Of a stretch of 64,000 bases of DNA, positions 48,416-56,849 are shown piece after piece. The stretch is from the IMG/VR virus record IMGVR_UViG_3300005534_000012, positions 1 through 64,000 of that record. The stretch is one strand, 5' to 3'. The notes beneath the pieces were generated by a model. The model had not been told where the DNA came from and did not search any database. It worked only from the letters and a program-made list of their open reading frames with translations. Source of the DNA: a virus. Made by a program: the position numbers and the translations under genes. Numbering within the stretch: the first letter of the stretch is position 1; every line of letters begins with the position of its first letter.

Positions 48416-48852
48416 TGCTTCTACAGCAGCCTCCTACATTAGATTTCAAGGAACCCGAAGCGGTCGACTACTTCCTCACGACCACCCAGCGGGCAATTGC
48501 AAGGTACATTGAGCGTCCAATCTCGCTAGAGAAAATACGGGAGATTCGCCTTGAGATGAACCGCTCACCAGAGTTTGCTGACCATATAGCGCGACACAGC
48601 CAATATAACCAGCCAAGTTTAATCTTGAAGGCGCGGACAACGCTTCTCGGTGCCATGCGAAACAAGATTCCAAACTTTGTCCGCCTTTACTCAGATAAAA
48701 TTGGCGGCACCATCTACCTCACAGGATGGTATGACGCAACCATATCTCTACGAACGCGCTACCTCCCGACCTTCTTAACAAGTCGCGTGATGGGCGAAGA
48801 ATTTCATTTCGCGTTTGACCCATTTCTAAGGAAAGTGAAGGTATTCTCTTAA
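48415..48852 (+). CDS. xFxEP-motif protein, larger
   Basis: 145 aa from ATG 48415. LDFKEPEAVDYFL at residues 9-21, a helical body and a beta-rich second half with GGTIYLTGWYDATISL. Overlaps previous stop by one base. Unknown. Confidence 0.65.
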   Translation: MLLQQPPTLDFKEPEAVDYFLTTTQRAIARYIERPISLEKIREIRLEMNRSPEFADHIARHSQYNQPSLILKARTTLLGAMRNKIPNFVRLYSDKIGGTIYLTGWYDATISLRTRYLPTFLTSRVMGEEFHFAFDPFLRKVKVFS

Positions 48853-49038
48853 ATGATGGTGCTCAATAAGGACGACTTTGCGGAACCGCAACACAACGAC
48901 CCGCCGCAAAGCGAAAACAGAAACCTCCACATTTGGATTCCATTCAGCAGGGGCATAATGGTTTGCGAACGCTGCTTGCGTAGAACGCAAGCATCTGTGC
49001 CCTCACGCATCGGCTGTACGCCAAGGCGACCCCGCTAA
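48853..49038 (+). CDS. xFxEP-motif zinc protein
   Basis: 61 aa, ATG 48853. DDFAEPQHNDPPQ near the start, CERC and a later Cys, ending with basic residues. Adjacent to two more members of the same family. Confidence 0.65.
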   Translation: MMVLNKDDFAEPQHNDPPQSENRNLHIWIPFSRGIMVCERCLRRTQASVPSRIGCTPRRPR

Positions 49039-49235
49039 TGGCAACAGCGGCAAGGGTTTTTGAGGGGACCTTTGACGAGCCCAAACACAGAGAGCCAAGG
49101 GCCCACTCATGGACGAACCATTATGCTCAAACGCCACATAGGCCACTGACGTACCGATGCATCCACTGCGGAAAGGTCGCCACCGTTGACGTGATTTACT
49201 TAATAAGGTATGAAGAATGTCTCCCTATAAACTAG
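49038..49235 (+). CDS. xFxEP-motif zinc protein
   Basis: 65 aa, ATG 49038. GTFDEPKHREPRAHSW near residue 10, CIHCGKV (CxxC), ends YEECLPIN. Same plan as 42997 and 43176 (motif plus single CxxC). Confidence 0.7.
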   Translation: MATAARVFEGTFDEPKHREPRAHSWTNHYAQTPHRPLTYRCIHCGKVATVDVIYLIRYEECLPIN

Positions 49236-49591
49236 ACAACGACGACTTTGAGGAACCGCAACACAACGATACGGAAATCCCCAGACACGATTTGAGTCGC
49301 CCACGCGAGGGGATATCGTTTGACCTTTTTGACCGTGCAAATACGCTGGCAATGGCAGACCAATACCGTCAGATGGCCGAAAACATGGAAAGACTATATA
49401 ATACCGCGCCAGTCTCCACAGCCAGCACACAATCCGTACAATTTGACCAAGCCGCTCTCGACCAAGTGGTGCGGGAACTATTTAGCCCGATAATCGGCGA
49501 CATCCCAGACGAAGAAGAAGACAACGAAGAAGAAATAGAATACCAGCCGGGGTGGGGCGTTGAATCTCTAGAGGACGATGTAACTGAATGA
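49217..49591 (+). CDS. xFxEP-motif acidic protein, larger
   Basis: 124 aa, ATG 49217 inside the end of the previous gene (19-nt overlap). MSPYKLDNDDFEEPQHNDTE, N-terminus very similar to 48185. Helical middle and acidic C-terminus (DEEEDNEEEIEYQPGWG). Likely regulator or adaptor. Confidence 0.65.
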   Translation: MSPYKLDNDDFEEPQHNDTEIPRHDLSRPREGISFDLFDRANTLAMADQYRQMAENMERLYNTAPVSTASTQSVQFDQAALDQVVRELFSPIIGDIPDEEEDNEEEIEYQPGWGVESLEDDVTE

Positions 49592-49737
49592 GTCGCGCTA
49601 AAAAGATTAGACCCCCGGGCCAACGAGGGCCGAAGCCCGCGCAAGATTCTACCTCATTATTCCACACTACGGAACCATTTCGTCATTTTGTCCTGCTTTT
49701 CGGCATATTCAAGCGTTTTCGTCAAATCTTCATATAG
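49588..49737 (+). CDS. 49-aa basic protein
   Basis: ATG 49588 overlaps previous TGA. MSRAKKIRPPGQRGPKPAQ start, then an aromatic/hydrophobic end (FRHFVLLFGIFKRFRQIFI). May be only partially real: the C-terminal part runs into the repeat at 49735. Confidence 0.45.
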   Translation: MSRAKKIRPPGQRGPKPAQDSTSLFHTTEPFRHFVLLFGIFKRFRQIFI

Positions 49738-49942
49738 GTGCACTTCATTTTGCAATCGTTCGAATCTTCGTTTCTGCATCAGGACCGAGAATTCGAACGT
49801 GAACACAAGCAGAGAAAGCGAATGAGCGAAGCGAATCGTTTTTCGATGCGTGTTCGACACACACTGATTTCTGTTCCTTCTTGTGCAATGCGACATTTGT
49901 CGTAGGTGCACTTTGATTTGCAGTTGCGTCAATCCTTGGTGG
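49734..49942 (+). repeat. imperfect direct repeat around TAGGTGCACTT
   Basis: TAGGTGCACTTCATTTTGCA (49735) and TAGGTGCACTTTGATTTGCA (49914), about 179 nt apart, in a 244-nt stretch with no convincing plus-strand gene (49738-49981). A minus-strand ORF exists there but lacks a good start. Confidence 0.55.
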
Positions 49943-49981
49943 CGTGACGTGACGATATGTCTATAGAAAGGTGGCTCATGA

Positions 49982-50611
49982 ATGTCGCAATGCAATCACG
50001 ACCTTGCAAAAAGAGTCGTACCAGGCGTCTTCTACTGCTCCGACTGTGGTAGTGGGCTCGATGTGGATTTCGAAACCATTTCTAGCGATGCACTCGAAGT
50101 GGCACTGGCGGCTGCCGAGGCGGATAAGGCCGCTTCCGCTGAAAGTGTTGCGCAAACGGGCGTACGACAAGACGTACGTCAAGCGGGCGCAGAGGTCGCT
50201 TCAGAGTCAGGGGGTGGAGTATCTGTCACCGACAAGTCAAAAAGCAAAAAGCCTAAAAGACCGGGCCGTCCCCGAACAAGACCGATACCGCAAACTGTGC
50301 CAATCGGAGTTTTGTCGGAACACGTATCTGATAGACGCGAAGAACCGCACCCGGTCCAAGTTTTGCCCCCCATGCCAGAAGATTCGGGAGCGCAAGTTGG
50401 CGACCGACCGAGCCCGCAAGCGTCGTCAGGAATACAAGCCGGAACGAATGTGAACCCGTGGGAAGAAATGCATTGCCCGAATTACAACGCTATAGGCGGC
50501 GGGTGTGACGGCTTCATGCGCACCTACGATGCACACGTCGCTGGCATGTTCATGATGAAATGCGACGTGTGCCCTGCGCAAGTCGTCTGCATGCCCAACG
50601 GGCCGAACTGA
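49982..50611 (+). CDS. double zinc-ribbon protein with long linker
   Basis: 209 aa, ATG 49982. N-terminal ribbon CNHDLAKRV...YCSDC, Ala/Asp/Glu linker, then a basic KSKKPKRPGRPRTRP segment, and a C-terminal ribbon CPNYNAIGGGC...KCDVC. The C-terminal ribbon could also be a separate gene started at GTG 50452 that overlaps the stop of the frame-shifted ORF at 50453. Which arrangement is used is open. Confidence 0.55.
   Translation: MSQCNHDLAKRVVPGVFYCSDCGSGLDVDFETISSDALEVALAAAEADKAASAESVAQTGVRQDVRQAGAEVASESGGGVSVTDKSKSKKPKRPGRPRTRPIPQTVPIGVLSEHVSDRREEPHPVQVLPPMPEDSGAQVGDRPSPQASSGIQAGTNVNPWEEMHCPNYNAIGGGCDGFMRTYDAHVAGMFMMKCDVCPAQVVCMPNGPN
50145..50453 (+). CDS. overprinted Cys-rich basic protein candidate
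   Basis: Up to 102 aa in the +1 frame relative to the 209-aa gene (start GTG 50145 or earlier ATG 50088). Strongly basic with LCQSEFCRN...KFCPPCQK, a CxxxxC...CxxC zinc pattern, ending GTG/TGA-coupled with the GTG 50452. Looks more like a real protein than the same stretch of the other frame. Confidence 0.5.
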   Translation: MLRKRAYDKTYVKRAQRSLQSQGVEYLSPTSQKAKSLKDRAVPEQDRYRKLCQSEFCRNTYLIDAKNRTRSKFCPPCQKIRERKLATDRARKRRQEYKPERM

Positions 50612-50790
50612 TGTTGTTTTTCAAAAACCTAGAAAGCATGGTACAGCAGGCGCAGACCGTAGTGTGGCGGGTCAAATGTCAGCACTGCGGGAGCGAATAC
50701 GGCGTGATGATAGACAGAGCGCCGCTTTACTGTAGCGCCTGCGGTGAGGTCAATCCGCTCGTCACACCGATGTCGATGAAAGGAACCTGA
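50611..50790 (+). CDS. small zinc-ribbon protein
   Basis: 59 aa, ATG 50611 coupled to previous TGA. CQHCGSEY ... YCSACGE, a clear four-Cys ribbon. Unknown role. Confidence 0.7.
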   Translation: MLFFKNLESMVQQAQTVVWRVKCQHCGSEYGVMIDRAPLYCSACGEVNPLVTPMSMKGT

Positions 50791-50791
50791 A

Positions 50792-51040
50792 GTGAGATAC
50801 TGGACAGGTCGGTTGCTTATCGCCCTTGGAATCACGCTGTTGGTGTGTATGTTCGCATACTACGATGTGTACGGCTCGATTTTGGTTTACCGATTTCAAA
50901 ACGACTGCGCCGATGTAAGCGGTCATATCATGAGCGATGGCGGCCCGAGCAGTGTATGCGTCGATAGCAGTTATAATCACGATTTGTTTCGCGCCCCTGT
51001 CATGTGGCCCATGCACAACTATCCGGGAGCGTCCAAATGA
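50792..51040 (+). CDS. membrane protein
   Basis: 82 aa, GTG 50792. N-terminal hydrophobic helix LLIALGITLLVCMFAYYDVY. Later part has two Cys and could be periplasmic. Unknown. Confidence 0.6.
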   Translation: MRYWTGRLLIALGITLLVCMFAYYDVYGSILVYRFQNDCADVSGHIMSDGGPSSVCVDSSYNHDLFRAPVMWPMHNYPGASK

Positions 51041-51330
51041 TGCAAGCAACGCCGCAGACGACCTCACAGATAGCGTACCAGCGTTCAAGGCGCGGTTCGC
51101 AGGACAGACTTCGGCGCATTGAATCATTCGTCCGCAGTCGGGGAATAATGGGCGCGACGGGTGACGAGATAGAGATTGAACTGGGAATCAAGCACCAGTC
51201 GCTTGGTCATCCCCTTCTCCAACTGCGAGAGAACAACGTCCTGTGGAACAGCGGAAAAACTCGCCCCACTCGCTCGGGGTACGCCGCCATCGTGTGGGTG
51301 CATCGTTGGTATAAATTGGAGGGACATTGA
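51037..51330 (+). CDS. winged-helix-like protein
   Basis: 97 aa, ATG 51037 overlapping previous stop. RLRRIESFVRSRGIMGATGDEIEIELGIKHQSLGHPLLQLRENNVL: an HTH/winged helix. Possibly transcription regulator of the early zone. Confidence 0.65.
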   Translation: MMQATPQTTSQIAYQRSRRGSQDRLRRIESFVRSRGIMGATGDEIEIELGIKHQSLGHPLLQLRENNVLWNSGKTRPTRSGYAAIVWVHRWYKLEGH

Positions 51331-52061
51331 GAATAGTCTGCATCAGCGATACGCATACGTATGGCCCGATAATGCAACGCCCGATACCATTGGGCGACGT
51401 GCTCATCCATTCTGGGGACCTAACATTTCGAGGCACAGAAACCGAGGTTCGTGCGGAGTTAACGTGGCTGGCATCGCAACCGCATGAGAACAAATTGTTC
51501 ATCGCGGGAAACCATGACTTCTTCTTCGACCCCAATCATCCGGCCGAATTTCGTGGGTGGAAACTGCGCCCGCATATCGAGGTTGCAGATATGCTTGCTG
51601 AATTGCCGGGGTTGACATATTTGGAAGATTCGGGTGTTCTCATCGACGGAATCATTTTCTACGGTTCTCCGTGGCAACCACCGTTCTATGATTGGGCGTT
51701 CAATCTGGGGAGTCGTGGAAATCCTTCGGCGCAGGAGGTGTGGTCGAACATTCCCCTAGATACGAATGTGCTCATCACGCACGGCCCCCCGGCGGGAATA
51801 CTCGATTGGACCTATGATACGATGCGTAAACCCCACTATCTAAACAATGATGAATATGATTTTGGGGGACGAGACAATCGTAAGGGGTGCCCCGTTCTGC
51901 GAGAGAAGATTGCAGAATTGAAACAATTAAAACTCCACACATTCGGCCATCTTCATGAGGCGTATGGTTTTGAAGAACGAGACGGTGTGATGTTCTTCAA
52001 TGCCGCTATCAACACCCGCGAATATGAGCCGATAAATCCCCCAATGGTATTTGACCTATGA
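51327..52061 (+). CDS. calcineurin-like metallophosphoesterase
   Basis: 244 aa, TTG 51327. CISDTHTYG (D, H), HSGDLT, GNHDFF, LITHGPP, FGHLHEAYG: the complete five-block metallophosphoesterase set, close to the MPPED/YfcE-like group. Known: two-metal phosphodiesterases on nucleotides or nucleic acids. Separate from the HTH-fused one at 24236. Confidence 0.9.
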   Translation: MRIVCISDTHTYGPIMQRPIPLGDVLIHSGDLTFRGTETEVRAELTWLASQPHENKLFIAGNHDFFFDPNHPAEFRGWKLRPHIEVADMLAELPGLTYLEDSGVLIDGIIFYGSPWQPPFYDWAFNLGSRGNPSAQEVWSNIPLDTNVLITHGPPAGILDWTYDTMRKPHYLNNDEYDFGGRDNRKGCPVLREKIAELKQLKLHTFGHLHEAYGFEERDGVMFFNAAINTREYEPINPPMVFDL

Positions 52062-52207
52062 TAATCTCACAGAAACAAGTCGCCCAAATCGTCCGGTCTT
52101 ATATGCTTAACCCGGAGCCGACATTAAAGTCGCTTGAGTGGTATATGACTGAAGCGTTACGCGAGGCGGGCCTTGACGTTGAGCCATATCAGGAGGCACC
52201 GAAATGA
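52058..52207 (+). CDS. 49-aa protein
   Basis: ATG 52058 overlaps previous TGA; TGA 52205-52207 overlaps the next ATG. MIISQKQVAQIVRSYMLNPEPTLKS, helical. Unknown. Confidence 0.6.
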   Translation: MIISQKQVAQIVRSYMLNPEPTLKSLEWYMTEALREAGLDVEPYQEAPK

Positions 52208-53304
52208 CCGACTTCTCTGAACTGCCGAAGAAGTGGCGCGACCAAGCAGTAATGCCGGGTTATACCGATGATTCCCGCCAAACTCTCTACGAGTGCGCCA
52301 ACGAACTCGACGAGGCGATAGCCCAACACAAACCCGCACCCCCGGACGGCACCTGGGAGTTGACGCTCAATAAGTATCAGCGCGACAACCTCATGTGGCT
52401 TATCGGACTGTGCGGCTATCCGTACCCCGAGAACGAACCCATCGGTGACTTCCCGTTAGCGAATACGGGAGATTGGCTTGGAGAGGTCTATAACCCTCTG
52501 GCCCCGGGAGGCGATGTTTCTCCGAACATTTCGCGCCAGAGCGTTCAAGATAGAATTGACTGCAGTCACGAAATAAGTCGCAGGCTTATCGGGGACCTGA
52601 CGAGGCGGTTGGATGACGCGCAGACATATAACGAACGACTCCTCGAAGCCATCCGTGCGCTCTACTATGCAGGCGTGTGGACGTGTGACAGGGACGTGGA
52701 CGAGGCCGCACTTTGGACGGCGGTGCGTGACGCGGCTGGATTCCCGCCCGGACAATCACCGAAGCCGGGCGCACCCCCGAAGGTCGTGGTGAGCGACCGC
52801 ATCAAGCAAATCCAAGCCGACCCATCTGGAGACAGAACCCGCCGCGCATTAGAAAAGCAGTTGAACGCGCTAGAGGGCGGGGTCGTGGTGAGCGATGAGG
52901 CGCGGGAACGAGCGGCCCTCGCTGTGGCAAGAAAGTTTGTACCTAGCGCGGTTGCGCCGTCATCCGCAGAATACGCGGCCGTAGATGCGGTCCTCGCCGC
53001 GCTACAACCCGAGGAGAAGATACTGCGCGATGGTTCCGGCGTTGCTCATTGTTGCGCGACTTGCGGCGTAAATCTCCAAAGTCTGTCGGAACGACAATGC
53101 GCTAAATGCAGGCTCGCGGACCCTGGACGGTATGCGAAGTTGGTGGCGCGCTCCCGACAAGTGGTAGCAGATTGGCGCGACGAGCGTTCGAAAACCAACA
53201 ACCTGATGATGTTGAAATCACTTGGACAAAACCTCTGCGGGGCACTTCACGAAATGATTGGGACCATCGAAGAACTGACGAACCGCACCAAGACGACGCC
53301 GTGA
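52204..53304 (+). CDS. large early-type protein with C-terminal zinc site
   Basis: 366 aa. First 190 residues mixed with helices; Arg/Ala-rich middle (ALAVARKFVPSAVA). C-terminal CCATCGVNLQSLSERQCAKC (CxxC...CxxC) near 285-305 then a helical tail. Multi-domain, unknown. GTG of the next gene overlaps its stop. Confidence 0.65.
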   Translation: MTDFSELPKKWRDQAVMPGYTDDSRQTLYECANELDEAIAQHKPAPPDGTWELTLNKYQRDNLMWLIGLCGYPYPENEPIGDFPLANTGDWLGEVYNPLAPGGDVSPNISRQSVQDRIDCSHEISRRLIGDLTRRLDDAQTYNERLLEAIRALYYAGVWTCDRDVDEAALWTAVRDAAGFPPGQSPKPGAPPKVVVSDRIKQIQADPSGDRTRRALEKQLNALEGGVVVSDEARERAALAVARKFVPSAVAPSSAEYAAVDAVLAALQPEEKILRDGSGVAHCCATCGVNLQSLSERQCAKCRLADPGRYAKLVARSRQVVADWRDERSKTNNLMMLKSLGQNLCGALHEMIGTIEELTNRTKTTP

Positions 53305-53450
53305 GTATTTTATGTTTCTTCGGTTTGCACGACCGCAGTCGCGAGGGCCGATTCGACCGCGTAAGCGAGTACCTGTTCAACTGCGGCATGAGCAAGGCGA
53401 TTTGGTATCGTTGCCCGAGATGCGGGCGGAATTATTGCGTGTTCGTATGA
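53301..53450 (+). CDS. 49-aa zinc protein
   Basis: GTG 53301 coupled to previous TGA. CGMSKAIWYRCPRCGRNYC: zinc knuckle. A conserved style of small phage protein. Confidence 0.6.
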   Translation: MSILCFFGLHDRSREGRFDRVSEYLFNCGMSKAIWYRCPRCGRNYCVFV

Positions 53451-53475
53451 GCACCAAGACGAAAGGCACGACGAA

Positions 53476-53634
53476 ATGAACCGCTGCGCTCTTTGCGGCC
53501 TGTTCTCCAAGTGGAAGTATCTAAGACGGCGCGATAACGGCATCCCGTGGGACTTCTACGGCGCGGATGAGTGGATGGAACACGCGCCCGGACACGGCTG
53601 TGCGGCCGGACTGAACAAGGGAGAGAAGGCGTGA
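53476..53634 (+). CDS. 52-aa zinc protein
   Basis: ATG 53476. MNRCALCGLFSKWKYLRRR, one CxxC, later HGC. A 10-residue ORF (53447-53479) starts just before. Unknown function. Confidence 0.6.
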   Translation: MNRCALCGLFSKWKYLRRRDNGIPWDFYGADEWMEHAPGHGCAAGLNKGEKA

Positions 53635-53696
53635 GCACGTTTGAGGTTCCCCGCGATGCGGCGGCTCAAGCAGAAAGAGAAATGAATGGAATTTAA
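53631..53696 (+). CDS. 21-aa leader-like peptide
   Basis: GTG 53631 overlaps previous TGA; TAA overlaps the ATG of the nuclease gene. MSTFEVPRDAAAQAEREMNGI. May be a translational-coupling leader rather than a functional protein. Confidence 0.3.
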   Translation: MSTFEVPRDAAAQAEREMNGI

Positions 53697-54978
53697 GCAC
53701 CTGTCAGCCTCCAGCATCAACAAATACGTTGATTGTCCGGCGGCGTGGCTGAATGCATACGACGAGAACACTCGCGTTCGTACAAGCAATCAATATACCG
53801 AGGCTGGAACCCTAGTCCACGGGGCCGCAGAGCGCTGGCGTGACCCGAAAAACGGCTATCCCCAGACTCTAGAGGGCCTCCACGAGGCGTACTACGCCGC
53901 GTGCTCGCAAGAGCGGGTCACTGAAAGTCTTGCCGTTTTTAAGCGCGGCTATGACCTGTGTGCGAAGTTGTTCGAGATGGAATGCACAAACCCCGTAGTA
54001 CCAATCCACGTCGCCACTACAATCGCCGTAGAACACGCCTTTGACGGTTTCATCTTGGGAAAGTGGACACGTCCGGTAAAAGGATTCATCGACCGAGTTG
54101 CGACGATAGACCGTGCGCAGGGGCCACAATTCCTGACGCTTATTATTGAGGACTACAAGACGGGGCGCGTCAAGGACAAGGACGAGTTGACGAGCAAGGA
54201 TGTCCAGCCCACCCTCTATTACCTTTACGCTAAACATGTTCTCATCCCCCAAATCGAAAGCCAAGTCGCAATGAATGGCGAGCATTTCAAGGTCGTGAAA
54301 ATAGTGCTCGTCTGGACGTATATCGACGAACAAGAAGTCGTCACCTTGTCAGACGAAGACTTCGATGAAGACAAATTCGTCAAATACCTCGACGGTATCA
54401 GTGCGAAGATGCTTCGGGACGTTGAAGATAGCGAAATGGCCGAACATCAGGGGTTGTCAGAAGCAGAGTTTCTTGCGAATCGGGAGAAAATCAACCCGTA
54501 CTGCTCATGGTGCCCTCGGATGAATTCATGCCAAACCTTCCAGCGCATGCTGAGGATGAAGGCCGTGAACAACATGGCCGACCCGAATTTGAACTGGGAG
54601 GAGTGGTTCAAAGAACGCGAATCGTTCTCGTCGGTGCGTAAGTATGCCGATGAGCGCGTGAAACAGATGGATGCGGACTTCCGCATGTATCTACAGCAGG
54701 AAAAACTCGACTACGTTGGAGTGGGTAATCGGCTATGGCATGCCGACTATCAAAACGCCTCCGACTATGACACCCAGAGGGTTCGGGAAATCTTGGGGAC
54801 AGAGTTTCTGCTTCTGAACACTTCTATAACGAAGAAGGCGGTAGAGGCCGAGGTCAGTCGCCTCCGGGCGCTTCTGCCCCCGGAAGACTTCGCAGAAATA
54901 CAAGCACAACTCGACAAGGCCCTCATTCCCCATCGTGGGCCGTCGGTGGTTCGTTCACGCGCTATGAAAGGAAAATGA
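53686..54978 (+). CDS. PD-(D/E)XK nuclease, Cas4/RecB-like with Fe-S cysteines
   Basis: 430 aa. LSASSINKYVDCPAAW (N-terminal motif, C17), GTLVHGA (His45), VKGFIDRV (Asp), IIEDYKTG (D-x-K active site), and YCSWCPRMNSC (C273, C276, C282). C17 plus the later trio has the Cas4-type 4Fe-4S arrangement. Known: 5' end resection or DNA processing. Next genes are ssDNA-binding, RecA and RuvC, so it probably generates recombination ends. Confidence 0.85.
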   Translation: MEFKHLSASSINKYVDCPAAWLNAYDENTRVRTSNQYTEAGTLVHGAAERWRDPKNGYPQTLEGLHEAYYAACSQERVTESLAVFKRGYDLCAKLFEMECTNPVVPIHVATTIAVEHAFDGFILGKWTRPVKGFIDRVATIDRAQGPQFLTLIIEDYKTGRVKDKDELTSKDVQPTLYYLYAKHVLIPQIESQVAMNGEHFKVVKIVLVWTYIDEQEVVTLSDEDFDEDKFVKYLDGISAKMLRDVEDSEMAEHQGLSEAEFLANREKINPYCSWCPRMNSCQTFQRMLRMKAVNNMADPNLNWEEWFKERESFSSVRKYADERVKQMDADFRMYLQQEKLDYVGVGNRLWHADYQNASDYDTQRVREILGTEFLLLNTSITKKAVEAEVSRLRALLPPEDFAEIQAQLDKALIPHRGPSVVRSRAMKGK

Positions 54979-55214
54979 TGAAACTGTTACGACATCGCGC
55001 TTCCAAGCGGAAGGTCGATTTTGCGACATGGTACGATGCGGACCATATCCGCATCCAAATGCTGCCCGCAAAGGCGGCGTACACCCAGCGGGCGGAAATG
55101 TACGAAGCCTCAACAGACGGCAAGCATTGGGTTCCGGTGGCTGAAGTGTTCCCGAAACCGCAGACCTTCACAGACCAAAGACCGCACTACGTCCACACAA
55201 GGAAGGCGTTATGA
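54975..55214 (+). CDS. small protein in recombination operon
   Basis: 79 aa, ATG 54975 overlaps the previous stop. MMKLLRHRASKRKVDFATW, basic N-terminus. Coupled to the next gene. Unknown. Confidence 0.55.
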   Translation: MMKLLRHRASKRKVDFATWYDADHIRIQMLPAKAAYTQRAEMYEASTDGKHWVPVAEVFPKPQTFTDQRPHYVHTRKAL

Positions 55215-55669
55215 GGCTCGGATTCAATCTCAAGGAAGACCCGCAGGGCATCCTTGAATCTGTCGGGTCAACCCTGTGCTCGGTTCGAGGAGTTGACGAC
55301 AAGCGAACGCTATTCCTTATCGGAGTAACGTCTCCGCTCAACAACGTCGGTGCCTTTACCGAAGCACACGTAGAAATGATTCGCAATATGGATGCGTTGG
55401 CTGTCTTCTTCTACGAAGAAGCGTTCGACGTTTCCCATTTTGCGGAATTGTCACCCGTCCAGAAATTCTTCGTCCGGGGCGTCGAAGACCAACTTGCCCG
55501 CAAGGTGGTTTACGTCGGTTGCTTTGCCACCCCGACGAAGATTCAATGGGTGGACGTGCCGTCTGACGACAAAGACAGGTGGCGCGGGCAGAATAAAGAA
55601 GATGTCATGGATGCCGTTATCAACGGTGTGCTTGACGATATATCAGCAGAAAGAGGTGCTCATGAATAA
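55211..55669 (+). CDS. unknown protein in recombination operon
   Basis: 152 aa. Alpha/beta with EDVMDAVINGVLDDISAE near the end; no catalytic motif. Partner of the next gene, which overlaps its last 8 nt. Unknown. Confidence 0.6.
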   Translation: MRLGFNLKEDPQGILESVGSTLCSVRGVDDKRTLFLIGVTSPLNNVGAFTEAHVEMIRNMDALAVFFYEEAFDVSHFAELSPVQKFFVRGVEDQLARKVVYVGCFATPTKIQWVDVPSDDKDRWRGQNKEDVMDAVINGVLDDISAERGAHE

Positions 55670-56849
55670 CAGCGGATGGGGGAGACTCGGTAAGGATGCC
55701 CCGCGTGACAGCGGCCTTCCCTTTGTCAATTTCAAGGACGGTGAGGTCGTTCGCGTCCGCCTCATCGCAGGTCCGGGGAAATACGCAGAACCCCAGCAAC
55801 GGTGGCAACACTGGGCCCCGAGCGATGCGAAGGTCGCGGGAGCGGTGTCGTGCGCTGGCCTACGCCAGGGGTGTATCTTCCACGAAGGTCCGCTTGCGTG
55901 GCGGTCCAACGGCCCGTTCTACATGAACGCCATCCAATACACGACCGACAAGGATACGAAGGCCGTCACCCGCACCATTTTGGTGATGCGGATGAATCGG
56001 ACGATTGGAGACGCTATCAAAGACCAATCGTTCAACATGCTGGGTATCGACCCGGCCGAGGTGGACTGGCTCATCAAGCGCTCAGGCTCGAAAAAGGAAG
56101 ACACACGCTACGAGGTCACTCGTGCGCAAAACGTCATGGACCCCGGTCCAATCGACCTGTCTCTCTTTCCCGTGCAAGAAGCGTATGCGGACAAGAACGT
56201 GCCGCAACTCATCGACTACGACCTGTTCGACGGTGTCCGGCCGATGACGGCGCTTGAACAGCGGGCGTGGTTCCAAGCCAACGTCCTCGGCGAGGAACAA
56301 GAGGCATTGCCGGGGGCTCCCGCGCAGACCGCACTTGGGGCCCCTGCTCCTGCGCTGTCTTCGCCGGAGAAGAACGTCACGCCGCGCCCTGCCCCGCAAA
56401 TCGGGCTGTCCACGTCACCCCCGCCTGCCCCGCCTCCGACAGAACACTATGCGGCCTTGCCGGACCCGTGGCAGATGGGAACCTCGATGGGTGAACTGCC
56501 GACGCCGAAACTCGAATGGATTGTGCAACAGGGCACAAACGCCGGGTTCCAGCAGAAGCACGTTGATGCGGCCACTTCGATTCTCCAAGACAGGGGGGTC
56601 ATTCCGAGAGGTGTGCCATTCAGCACGTTCAGCGGAATCGAGGCGCTATCGAACGACGAATTGCAGGCAAAAATCCGCAAATACGTCGGAGATTCACCGA
56701 TACTGTCAGGCGTCGGGGAGACACGCAAGTTCTTCACCTACGCTGGCGGGTCTGCGCTTCGAACCCTCCCGCGTGAGGGACTGCTAAAACTCGTTGCCTT
56801 GATTGACCAGGGTGACGACGCTGTGAGGGCCGTGGTACATGCCGCGTAA
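55662..56849 (+). CDS. ssDNA-binding protein, gp32-like candidate
   Basis: 395 aa from ATG 55662 (GAAAGAGGTGCTC upstream). Residues about 20-170 look like an OB-fold ssDNA-binding domain with EVVRVRLIAGP and CAGLRQGCIF, as in T4 gp32-type proteins; then an Ala/Pro-rich linker (residues 210-270) and a C-terminal helical part. Position directly before RecA supports the role. The OB assignment needs structure. Confidence 0.6.
   Translation: MNNSGWGRLGKDAPRDSGLPFVNFKDGEVVRVRLIAGPGKYAEPQQRWQHWAPSDAKVAGAVSCAGLRQGCIFHEGPLAWRSNGPFYMNAIQYTTDKDTKAVTRTILVMRMNRTIGDAIKDQSFNMLGIDPAEVDWLIKRSGSKKEDTRYEVTRAQNVMDPGPIDLSLFPVQEAYADKNVPQLIDYDLFDGVRPMTALEQRAWFQANVLGEEQEALPGAPAQTALGAPAPALSSPEKNVTPRPAPQIGLSTSPPPAPPPTEHYAALPDPWQMGTSMGELPTPKLEWIVQQGTNAGFQQKHVDAATSILQDRGVIPRGVPFSTFSGIEALSNDELQAKIRKYVGDSPILSGVGETRKFFTYAGGSALRTLPREGLLKLVALIDQGDDAVRAVVHAA

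Noticed and set aside
49657-49995. 112-aa minus-strand ORF between plus-strand genes
   Set aside because: C-terminal half looks helical, but there is no good start site and it overlaps the repeats and the ends of plus-strand genes.
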